Shown here piece after piece: positions 1 to 5,353 of a stretch of DNA of 11,515 bases. Position numbers and translations under genes: made by a program. Each line of letters begins with the position of its first letter. Within the stretch, counting starts at the first letter, position 1. The notes beneath the pieces are model-generated. The model was not told the DNA's origin, made no database searches, and saw nothing but the letters and a program-made list of their open reading frames with translations. The stretch comes from Dehalococcoidia bacterium (GTDB lineage Bacteria > Chloroflexota > Dehalococcoidia > Dehalococcoidales > DAOWJH01), in contig DAOWJH010000078.1 in NCBI GenBank assembly GCA_030640495.1, positions 1-11,515 on the forward strand. The letters run 5' to 3'.

Positions 1-166
1 AGAAATATGGACCCTCTTCTACGAGTCTTTTGAGAAGGAGCAAGGCATTCATAATATTTGTCTTGCCACTGGAGTTAGGACCTATCAGTACAGATAAGTT
101 TGGATGTAATTCAAAAGATGTGTCCAAACATGATCTGTAGTCTTGGATTTCAATCTTTCTTATCAT
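1..166 (-). CDS. AAA-type ATP-binding protein, N-terminal part (cut by window edge)
   Basis: The reverse strand encodes 55 residues from an ATG at 166 to the window edge. They begin MIRKIEIQDYRSC, the usual first strand of SMC/OLD-like ABC ATPases (AAA_15/AAA_21 type). Residues 29-36 (GPNSSGKT, invariant Lys35) are a textbook Walker A motif, preceded by the hydrophobic strand LSVLI. The start is fixed because an in-frame TGA lies five codons upstream; GAAGG sits about 9 nt before the ATG. An extended -10 promoter lies about 50 nt upstream. Proteins with this N-terminus include OLD-family nucleases and many phage-defence ATPases, but the deciding C-terminal domain is outside the window, so the function cannot be narrowed. 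It follows the terminase cassette on the same strand, with its own promoter. Confidence 0.8.
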   Translation of the reverse strand, partial: MIRKIEIQDYRSCLDTSFELHPNLSVLIGPNSSGKTNIMNALLLLKRLVEEGPYF

Positions 167-210
167 TGGGCAATACCTTCACCAAAAATGAATCGGCATC
201 AATCACATAC

Positions 211-226
211 CTTGACTATTATACCA
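211..226 (-). promoter_or_regulatory. Extended -10 promoter for the AAA ATPase gene
   Basis: Read on the minus strand, TGG-TATAAT (+ strand 218-226) is a perfect -10 hexamer with an extended TGn element. No good -35 is seen, as is common for extended -10 promoters. The predicted start is near 211, giving a leader of about 45 nt before the ATG at 166. Confidence 0.5.
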
Positions 227-268
227 TAATCTCTAAATGGGATATAAACAATAAGCCACTTGCTTACT

Positions 269-306
269 CCCCCCCTACTCCTCCCTCATACTCCCCCTCG
301 CCCCCC
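269..306 (-). other. G-quadruplex-capable G-tract at the end of the large terminase gene
   Basis: The + strand carries C-runs at 269-275 (7), 283-285 (3), 293-297 (5) and 301-306 (6), separated by 7, 7 and 3 nt. The minus strand, and so the terminase mRNA, therefore fits the G3+N1-7 quadruplex rule. The element spans the stop codon (275-277). Folding is inferred from pattern only. Confidence 0.45.
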
Positions 307-1681
307 GAGGCGCATACCGATTGCCTGCTTCAACCACCAGTGCCAGGCTCATCACAAAATCGTCATGCCCCTGCGCCGGGTCAACATAAAAATTCATCGT
401 CTGATTGGGACGGTATTGGCTCTTAGCCCTCTCTATCTCAAACCAGAACTCCTGCCCCTCGGCTGAGCCATCCCCGGCATACATCTTTACCCTGCCTGAG
501 TTAATGGCTGCCAGCAGGGCAAAACCTAACTCCGACTTTGACCGAGCAGTAAAGGTGAATGGAATAACCCTTGAACCCAGTGACTGCCTGAGGAATGAGC
601 TCACCGGTTGACCAACCCCGGTAGCATCAACCACCACCTTACGGCAGTGCCACACATTTTTGAGAATGTCAATTAGCTGGGGATAGAGTTCAGCATGCTT
701 CCTGCCTGTCCACCAGTAGTGCTCCACCAGTCTGACCCTGGGCTGTTTAACCACATCATCACCGGCAGAGAAATCTAGCTCGCCGATAGTAACCACGGTA
801 GAATCCTGGCGTGGCTTCACTGCTCTCAGTATTGCCCCTTCCCCCGCCTCAGCCTCCCCGGCTAGGTCAATGCCAGCCACATACACCCTGCTGCCTTCGG
901 GTTGATGCTTTCTTAGGTGCTCCCCCTGAAGCTGAGCCCGCTGCTGTAGGCTCAAAAAACCACCACCGCCGCGTATAGGTAGCAGCCGATACTGGGTCAA
1001 AAAGAGGGGGTGATTCTCCCCCAGTCGCTCCCTCTCTGCTTCCACATAGGCTAAATAGTCGGGGTTATACTTGGCTATCTCTTGCCAATCATAGCGGAAG
1101 TGGCGTTTCACCCCGTCCCTTCTCTCCAGTTCCAGATTGGTCTGCTTTACCTCCTCAAGCAGGGTAGAATCATCCCAGGTAGTGCCATAGTGAACGGTAG
1201 TAACATTGGTAGTTGCCCCCATCGGCTTGAACTCCTTATTATACTTTTCCTTGCTGACATCCTGGGACTCATCTATTTCCAGCAGTATATGGGCGGTGTT
1301 GCCCACCACATTAGCTGACTCATCAGCCGATAGGAATACAGCCCTCGCCTTAGCCAGCCTGATGATGTAGCCCAGCTCAGCTACCCAGATGCCATTAAAG
1401 CCGGCATCGTTTAACCTGTCCTTTAACCGCATCATGGAGATAACCGTCTGGGGCTTAAAGGTCGGTGAACACTTCACCAGGTTCTGCAGCTCGGCCATAT
1501 ACATGGTTAGCAGTAGAAGCTCAAGCTGAGCTGATAGTTCATTCTTACCCCCCTGACGCGCCATCTCCACCGAGAAAGTAAGCCCCTTCCTGCCAAAAAT
1601 ACTATTGACTATAGCCCGGGCTACCTCCCGCTGGTAGGGACGTAATTTATTTATATGTTCTATTGACATAACATTAGACAT
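275..1681 (-). CDS. Phage-type terminase large subunit (ATPase plus nuclease)
   Basis: This 468-residue protein has the two-domain plan of TerL DNA-packaging motors. The ATPase half has an N-terminal adenine-side segment (RPYQREVARAI, 14-24), a Walker A-like loop ARQGGKNE (41-48, Lys46) and a Walker B strand ILLEIDE (132-138, Asp137/Glu138), then a coupling-motif-like segment TTVHYGTTWD (161-170). The RNase H-like nuclease half shows three acidic sites: VAGIDLAG (Asp272), VVVDATGVG (Asp352) and GHDDFVMSLAL (Asp440/441). All key residues look intact, so it could be active. Start ATG at 1681 follows AAGGAA; a second ATG five codons in is an alternative. A small-terminase-like gene lies upstream on the same strand, but no portal, protease or capsid gene follows; an AAA ATPase does. 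It may be a decayed prophage or a stand-alone cassette. The family call is firm; the biological role is not. Confidence 0.9.
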   Translation of the reverse strand: MSNVMSIEHINKLRPYQREVARAIVNSIFGRKGLTFSVEMARQGGKNELSAQLELLLLTMYMAELQNLVKCSPTFKPQTVISMMRLKDRLNDAGFNGIWVAELGYIIRLAKARAVFLSADESANVVGNTAHILLEIDESQDVSKEKYNKEFKPMGATTNVTTVHYGTTWDDSTLLEEVKQTNLELERRDGVKRHFRYDWQEIAKYNPDYLAYVEAERERLGENHPLFLTQYRLLPIRGGGGFLSLQQRAQLQGEHLRKHQPEGSRVYVAGIDLAGEAEAGEGAILRAVKPRQDSTVVTIGELDFSAGDDVVKQPRVRLVEHYWWTGRKHAELYPQLIDILKNVWHCRKVVVDATGVGQPVSSFLRQSLGSRVIPFTFTARSKSELGFALLAAINSGRVKMYAGDGSAEGQEFWFEIERAKSQYRPNQTMNFYVDPAQGHDDFVMSLALVVEAGNRYAPRGARGSMREE

Positions 1682-1726
1682 AACATTCCTTTTGTACTAT
1701 AAATTTTTAATAAAAGGAGGTGTATT

Positions 1727-1822
1727 ATGGCGTTTCCTATTACTGTTGTGCAAGATGCTTGGGATAGGCAAGGAGGAAAATGTGCCCCTCTTAAACGCCC
1801 CACTGTCGATATTTCGCAGTAA
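1727..1822 (+). pseudogene. 31-codon HNH-endonuclease-like N-terminal remnant
   Basis: An ATG at 1727 is preceded by a near-perfect AAAAGGAGG ribosome binding site and opens a 31-residue frame: MAFPITVVQDAWDRQGGKCA, then PLKRPTVDISQ and a TAA. The segment AWDRQGGKCA looks like the first helix and first cysteine of phage HNH endonucleases (A-W-x-R-x-G-G-x-C-x-x-C), but the second cysteine and the HNH core are absent. It lies between the two terminase genes on the opposite strand and ends just before a strong hairpin and a repeat. The likely reading is an HNH gene truncated by rearrangement. It could also be a real small peptide. Homology is judged from a short motif only. Confidence 0.35.
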
Positions 1823-1831
1823 AAGGGAAGC

Positions 1832-1855
1832 CCGAAGGGGCGCCAGCCCCTTCGG
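1832..1855. other. Strong 10-bp hairpin between the terminase genes
   Basis: CCGAAGGGGC (1832-1841) pairs perfectly with GCCCCTTCGG (1846-1855) across the loop GCCA. Neither strand has a proper T-run after the stem; the minus-strand exit reads GCTTCCCTTTTAC, which is weak. It could attenuate transcription between the terminase genes or be an interspersed palindrome. Confidence 0.6.
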
Positions 1856-1866
1856 AAACCATAATT

Positions 1867-1908
1867 CCCCCTTCCCTTATTAAGGGAAGGGGGTCAGGGG
1901 GATAGGTT
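1867..1908. repeat. Palindromic C/G-rich intergenic repeat, copy 1
   Basis: Arms at 1867-1879 and 1881-1893 (CCCCCTTCCCTTA and its complement) are perfectly complementary around one T. The tail TCAGGGGGATAGGTT follows. The same block in the same orientation recurs at 7637-7680 with only run-length and one-base differences. The left outer end seen in copy 2 (ACCTAT) is degenerate here. Confidence 0.75.
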
Positions 1909-1919
1909 CCCCTAATTCA

Positions 1920-2282
1920 CTACTTATTAATGGTAGCGCCGATGCCAATGCCCAGTGGCAGGGCAACATCCCTAAGAACATTACCTATTGCCTCCTTCAG
2001 CCCCTTCCTCTGCTCCTTGGTGATGTTATACCTGGTCTTAACCAGCTTAGCCAGGGTGTTGGTCGCCTGCATAATGAGCTTGACATTCCCCGGGTCAGTT
2101 TCCAGGACAGACTTAATCTTAACCCTCAGCAGGGCAATCTCATCATCAACGCCCTCAACGCCAGAGGCTAGCTCAAAGTCAAGCTGCTCTGCCTCATCAA
2201 GAACCTTAGAGTAGAAACCGTGCTTCCTAGCGTTTTGGTTGCCCTTCGGGGCGCCTCTTTTTCTCTCTGCTTTTACTGGCAT
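1920..2282 (-). CDS. Small-terminase-like protein
   Basis: About 120 residues, starting MPVKAERKRGAPKGNQNARKHG. The basic motif GAPKGNxNAxKHGFYS is typical of small proteins encoded just before large terminases in phages and prophage-like islands. A helical, Leu/Val-rich body follows (LDFELASGVEGVDDEIALLRVKIKSVL, TLAKLVKTRYNI), as in terminase small subunits that bind DNA and form rings. I chose the ATG at 2282 because GGAG lies 9 nt upstream; an ATG five codons earlier (2297) has no comparable site. The first 56 nt overlap the end of a 52-codon ORF in another frame, which suggests translational coupling. The large subunit lies 238 nt downstream, separated by a remnant ORF, a hairpin and a repeat. 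The small-subunit role is inferred from motif and position. Confidence 0.7.
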   Translation of the reverse strand: MPVKAERKRGAPKGNQNARKHGFYSKVLDEAEQLDFELASGVEGVDDEIALLRVKIKSVLETDPGNVKLIMQATNTLAKLVKTRYNITKEQRKGLKEAIGNVLRDVALPLGIGIGATINK

Positions 2283-2385
2283 GTAGTTTATCTCCATTAC
2301 TCAGAGCCCTGGCAGTGGCGTAGACAAGGGTGTGAGCTGCTAGATCCCATCTCTGGTTTTCTACGGCTAACCTCAATAGCCTCAT
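2227..2385 (-). CDS. Small basic protein (52 aa) at the head of the terminase cassette
   Basis: The minus strand from ATG 2385 to TAG 2227 encodes 52 residues: MRLLRLAVENQRWDLAAHTL, then VYATARALSNGDKL and a Lys/Arg-rich tail (KSREKKRRPEGQPKR). AAAGGAG lies exactly 6 nt before the ATG, one of the best ribosome binding sites in the window. It is the first ORF after the strong promoter at 2455-2483. An N-terminal amphipathic helix (ENxRWDLAAHTLVYATAR) and a basic tail suggest a small nucleic-acid-binding or adaptor protein. I recognise no named family. Its 3' end overlaps the small terminase gene by 56 nt in a different frame, so the two are probably co-translated. It is easily missed because it is short. 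Confidence 0.6.
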   Translation of the reverse strand: MRLLRLAVENQRWDLAAHTLVYATARALSNGDKLHASKSREKKRRPEGQPKR

Positions 2386-2454
2386 GCCCCTCTCCTTTAC
2401 ATAACTAGAAAAAGAATTCCTATCTGATTAGCTTTGAATTGTTTCCTGATTAAA

Positions 2455-2483
2455 ATTATAGCACATATGTTCTATTCTGGCTA
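2455..2483 (-). promoter_or_regulatory. Extended -10 promoter for the terminase cassette
   Basis: On the minus strand the -35 is TAGCCA (+ strand 2478-2483, 4/6 consensus), the spacer is 17 nt and ends in TGC, and the -10 is a perfect TATAAT (2455-2460). The predicted start is near 2448, giving a leader of about 63 nt to the ATG at 2385. Confidence 0.6.
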
Positions 2484-2500
2484 TAGGGTTTTGTCATAAA

Positions 2501-2529
2501 TTGATATTAAGCCATAGCCGTTATAAAAT
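2501..2529 (+). promoter_or_regulatory. Possible promoter for the zinc-ribbon gene
   Basis: TTGATA (2501-2506) is followed after 17 nt by TAAAAT (2524-2529), or after 15 nt by TATAAA (2522-2527). The start would fall at about 2534, just upstream of or within the GGAG that precedes the ATG at 2546, implying a very short leader. Confidence 0.35.
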
Positions 2530-2545
2530 AGGCTGGAGCTAAAAA

Positions 2546-3250
2546 ATGAGTATCGCCAAGCAACTTTACCAGCTACAGGAGATTGACCTGGAGATTGAGT
2601 CCAATGAGCAGGCTCTCAACCAAATTGCCAGCCAGCTTGGAGACAGTCAGGCGGTGGTTAGCACTCAAGCCCGACTGACATCGGAGAACCAGCACTTGGA
2701 AGAATTGGGACGGCAGCAACATTCTGTAGAATGGGAAATAGATGACCTCACCGGTAAGCTGACCGCTCTTGAACAAAAGCTATATAGTGGCAAGATAAAT
2801 AACCCCAAGGAGCTGACCAGCCTTCAGCAAGAGGTTGACGGGCTAAGAGTTAGGCGTAACCATCTGGAGGATAAAGCGCTGGAGATAATGGAGGAGGTTG
2901 AGGCAGTTACAGCCGGTGCAGCCAGCATCAGTAGCCAGCTTAAAGCATTGGAGGCTGAGTGGCATAGCCAGCAACAGCGATTATCTGCTGAGATGGAGCA
3001 GCTCAAAACCGTGCTATCTCGCCTTAGAGATAAGCGAGAACTACTGTCAGCCGAAATTGACAAGATTGACCCTCAGGCAATTGACTTCTACCATGAACTT
3101 AAAAGGCAGAAGGGGCAGGCGGTGGCTAAGGTAGTGCAGGGGATATGCCGCGGTTGCCGAATATCATTACCCTCAATTGAGTTGCAGCGGGCAAGAGGTG
3201 GTAGCCTGGTGCAATGCAGCAGTTGCGGGCGCATCCTATTCTTGGACTAA
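2546..3250 (+). CDS. C4-type zinc-ribbon coiled-coil protein (DUF164 / HP0958-like)
   Basis: The 234-residue protein is a long antiparallel coiled coil (about residues 5-180, rich in Gln/Glu/Leu heptads) ending in a zinc ribbon: Cys201-x2-Cys204 (GICRGCRISLP) and Cys224-x2-Cys227 (VQCSSCGRIL). This architecture, length and the stretch HELKRQKGQAVAKVVQGICRGC match the DUF164 family, whose studied members are Helicobacter HP0958 (binds flaA mRNA and RpoN) and Chlamydia CT398. No flagellar genes are nearby, so those specific roles need not apply; an RNA- or protein-adaptor function is the safe inference. The start ATG has GGAG 7 nt upstream. rnpB follows about 75 nt downstream but has its own promoter. 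It is divergent from the terminase cassette. Confidence 0.88.
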   Translation: MSIAKQLYQLQEIDLEIESNEQALNQIASQLGDSQAVVSTQARLTSENQHLEELGRQQHSVEWEIDDLTGKLTALEQKLYSGKINNPKELTSLQQEVDGLRVRRNHLEDKALEIMEEVEAVTAGAASISSQLKALEAEWHSQQQRLSAEMEQLKTVLSRLRDKRELLSAEIDKIDPQAIDFYHELKRQKGQAVAKVVQGICRGCRISLPSIELQRARGGSLVQCSSCGRILFLD

Positions 3251-3290
3251 GATAATAACCACAGGAGTTTTACCACGGATAGGTTCATAG

Positions 3291-3319
3291 TTGACTTGTA
3301 ACCCCTTCCATACTAAAGT
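3291..3319 (+). promoter_or_regulatory. rnpB promoter
   Basis: TTGACT (3291-3296, 5/6 consensus), a 17-nt spacer and TAAAGT (3314-3319, 4/6) place the start 7 nt later at 3326. That is exactly where the P1 helix of the RNase P RNA begins. Confidence 0.75.
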
Positions 3320-3325
3320 GTAAGT

Positions 3326-3681
3326 AGGTCAAGTAAACCGGGTGACCGCCCGCCCTAGGCGGGAGGAAAGTCCGAGCTCCACCGGGCAGGATGCTGGGTA
3401 ACACCCAGGAGGGGCGACCCTACGGAAAGTGCCACAGAAACATACCGCCCTGACTTAATTGGGGCAAGGGTGAAATGGTGAGGTAAGAGCTCACCAGCGG
3501 TTGGATGACCAGCCGGCTGGGTAAACCCCATCTGGAGCAAGACCAAATAGAGGGATAATAGGCTGCCCGGCCTGTTCCCCGGGTTGGTCGCTTGACCCTG
3601 ATGGTAACATCAGGGCTAGATAGATGGTCACCGCTCCGACCAGTCGGAGTACAGAACTCGGCTTATAGGTTTACTTGACCT
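3326..3681 (+). ncRNA. rnpB: RNase P RNA, bacterial class A
   Basis: This is the catalytic RNA of RNase P, which removes 5' leaders from pre-tRNAs. The ends form the P1 helix: AGGTCAAGTAAACC (3326-3339) pairs with GGTTTACTTGACCT (3668-3681). The universal core is intact: GAGGAAAGTCCGAGCTCC (3363-3380), the P4 strand CACAGAAACATACCGCC (3433-3449), GAGGTAAGAGCTCACC (P10/P11 region), GCAAGACCAAATAGAGG (J-region before P15), a GGGTTGGTCGCTTGACCC loop like the L15 GGU site that pairs with the tRNA CCA end, and ACAGAACTCGGCTTAT (3651-3666). A length of about 356 nt is normal for class A. The P1 helix is followed directly by five T residues, so it may double as the terminator stem. Confidence 0.97.
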
Positions 3682-3704
3682 TTTTCCCTAATTCAAGATT
3701 AGGG
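3668..3704 (+). terminator. rnpB terminator region
   Basis: The 3' strand of the long P1 helix ends at 3681 and is followed by TTTTT (3681-3685), resembling an intrinsic terminator. A further 7-bp hairpin follows (CCCTAAT 3686-3692 with ATTAGGG 3698-3704, loop TCAAG), without a T-run of its own. Confidence 0.45.
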
Positions 3705-3791
3705 TTAAGAAAAGGGAAGTAAAGTTTAATAACCGAGCGCAGTGAAGCATAATCAAGGTTAAAAATATACTGCTAACAACCGTCAGTGAGT

Positions 3792-3820
3792 TTGCTAGCC
3801 AGGCCTGTTAAGCATATAGT
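3792..3820 (+). promoter_or_regulatory. Promoter abutting the 80-residue ORF
   Basis: TTGCTA (3792-3797, 4/6), a 17-nt spacer and TATAGT (3815-3820, 5/6) predict a start at about 3827. This lies between the two candidate ATGs (3823 and 3829), so the transcript would be leaderless or nearly so from the second ATG. Confidence 0.5.
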
Positions 3821-3822
3821 AG

Positions 3823-4065
3823 ATGGTAATGGAAACGCTTAATCCGGTTGCCCGTGACTTTATTATCTTCTGCGTTCACCGCTGCCATAAGGAGTGGCCA
3901 GCACTTTACGACGAGATGTGTTGGGTAGCTGGCCATCGGCTATTCCGAGGGTTGGGCTATGCTGAGTTAAGAAAGGCAGGACTATCCCTTAGTCTTACCA
4001 ATATAGAAGACACTATTAGGATGGTAGATACCACCACCGCTCAAGTAGAAGGTTTACAGCCATAA
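3823..4065 (+). CDS. Small protein of unknown function (80 aa)
   Basis: An 80-residue protein with normal soluble-protein composition: NPVARDFIIFCVHRCHKEWPALYDEMCWVAGHRLFRGLGYAEL, then LSLTNIEDTIRMVD. Helices are likely over residues 8-35. It has three Cys and three His residues but no clear zinc motif, and no signal peptide or membrane segment. I recognise no named family. No Shine-Dalgarno site precedes either ATG, but a sigma-70-like promoter ends 3 nt before the first. The ATG at 3829 (METLNPV) would be leaderless and may be the true start. It sits alone between rnpB and the protease gene, on the same strand as both. That it is a gene rests on composition and the promoter. Confidence 0.6.
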   Translation: MVMETLNPVARDFIIFCVHRCHKEWPALYDEMCWVAGHRLFRGLGYAELRKAGLSLSLTNIEDTIRMVDTTTAQVEGLQP

Positions 4066-4194
4066 AGCTACGAATTTTACCTCCTAATATCCAACTACCC
4101 TGTATAAACTTTGGGATTGTTTATTAACCCTATCCCCATTATTCCCTTAATAAATGAATTTTGCCACAAAATCTTTAATGGGAGAGTAAACCCG

Positions 4195-5334
4195 ATGTCA
4201 AAAAGAATGAAAATCATGGTGGTAACCCTATTATTGGTAGTGAGCCTGGCTTCATCCTTTGGAGCTGGCTATACTCTAGGTAGCAGAACCCTTCCCAGTC
4301 CAAGTCAGGGTCTGGGTAGTGTGGAGCAGGCGTGGAATATCATCTTCCAGGATTATGTGGACAAGGACAGCCTTGATGCTAGCCTACTGAGCCAGGCAGC
4401 CATTAAGGGTATGGTGGAAGCACTGGATGACCCCTACACCGCCTACCTGGATGCTGAAACCTATCAACTGAGCTTAAGCAACCTGCAAGGGAAATTTGAG
4501 GGTATCGGAGCCCATGTAGCAATCAAGGATGAGCAACTAATGATTATTGCCCCCATCGCTGATTCACCAGCGGCTAAGGCAGGTATTAGAGCTGGTGATA
4601 TAATCGTGGAAATTGATGATAAGCCTGCCTCTGAGATGAGCCTGGCTGAGGCTGTGCTTTGCATTCGTGGGACAAAGGGGACATCGGTCAGGCTCCTTAT
4701 CCTTCACCAGGGGGAGAGCGAACCTCAGGAAATTGAAATAGTTAGAGCTGAAATCGAGGTGCCCAGCATCCGCTTTGAGATGAGGGGAGATATCGCTTAT
4801 ATTAATATCACCAATTTTTCTGAGGACACCAACAAAGAGCTATCCCCTGTGCTGGAGAGTATAACCCAGGAAGCAGCTACGGGCATTATCCTTGACCTAC
4901 GCAGTAACCCCGGTGGCCTACTGCAGACAGTAGTTGATGTGGCTAGCCGCTTTTTGGAGGCGGGCGTGGTTGTCAATGTAGTGGATAATCGAGGAAAGTC
5001 TACCCCTTTGACAGTTAAGCCCAACGGAGTAACTACCAATCTGCCCTTAGTTGTTCTAGTAGATGGCTACAGTGCTAGCGGCAGCGAGGTATTGGCTGGA
5101 GCTCTCCAAGACCATGCTCGCGCCACTATTGCTGGTACCAGTACCTACGGCAAGGGCAGTGTCAATACCTTGCGTCAGCTTAAAGATGGTTCAGGATTAT
5201 ATATTACTACCGCTTACTGGCTCACCCCCAATGGTCGCCTCATAGAGGGTGAAGGGATAGACCCTGACTATGAGCTTGAGCTTATCGGAGAGGATGCTAT
5301 CCAATGGGCTATAAATTACCTGAAGGGCAAGTAG
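4195..5334 (+). CDS. S41-family C-terminal processing protease with PDZ domain
   Basis: A 379-residue serine/lysine-dyad protease of the Ctp/Tsp family, anchored in the membrane and acting outside it to trim or degrade proteins by their C-termini. Residues 8-26 (MVVTLLLVVSLASSFGAG) form an uncleaved anchor or signal. The N-terminal cap has the hallmark ALDDPYTAYLD. The PDZ domain (about 100-185) starts FEGIGAHV and includes SPAAKAGIRAGDIIVEID. The S41 core shows IILDLRSNPGG, then YSASGSEVLAGALQDHARA, where the middle Ser295 is the nucleophile, and STYGKGS with general base Lys320; the spacing of 25 equals that of E. coli Tsp. The ATG at 4195 is chosen because GGAG lies 10 nt upstream and the anchor follows at once; an upstream TTG at 4111 would add 28 unlikely residues. 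It converges on elp3 with only 19 nt between stops. Confidence 0.93.
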   Translation: MSKRMKIMVVTLLLVVSLASSFGAGYTLGSRTLPSPSQGLGSVEQAWNIIFQDYVDKDSLDASLLSQAAIKGMVEALDDPYTAYLDAETYQLSLSNLQGKFEGIGAHVAIKDEQLMIIAPIADSPAAKAGIRAGDIIVEIDDKPASEMSLAEAVLCIRGTKGTSVRLLILHQGESEPQEIEIVRAEIEVPSIRFEMRGDIAYINITNFSEDTNKELSPVLESITQEAATGIILDLRSNPGGLLQTVVDVASRFLEAGVVVNVVDNRGKSTPLTVKPNGVTTNLPLVVLVDGYSASGSEVLAGALQDHARATIAGTSTYGKGSVNTLRQLKDGSGLYITTAYWLTPNGRLIEGEGIDPDYELELIGEDAIQWAINYLKGK

Positions 5335-5353
5335 ATAGCCCGGGTGAAAAAAA

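Noticed and set aside
1692..1883. 63-codon frame starting TTG 1692 over the HNH-like remnant
   Set aside because: It uses a different frame from the ATG with the AAAAGGAGG site, has no site of its own, and runs through the hairpin and repeat.
1823..1919. CRISPR-like or tandem repeat structure in the terminase gap
   Set aside because: The palindromes are single elements without regular spacers; the second copy is more than 5 kb away.
3355..3546. Open frame of 63 codons on the minus strand inside rnpB
   Set aside because: It lies wholly within the conserved RNase P RNA, whose base pairing explains the sequence; no ribosome binding site.
3729..3770. TAACC...GGTTA inverted pair between rnpB and the 80-residue ORF
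   Set aside because: Only 5 bp with a loop over 20 nt; no further pairing or T-run.
4111..4194. Longer protease start at TTG 4111
   Set aside because: It adds 28 residues ahead of the membrane anchor and has no ribosome binding site; ATG 4195 has GGAG and starts the anchor directly.
5335..5353. Possible bidirectional terminator between the convergent protease and elp3 genes
   Set aside because: The 19-nt gap holds no inverted repeat; the run of A residues near 5346-5352 alone is not enough.
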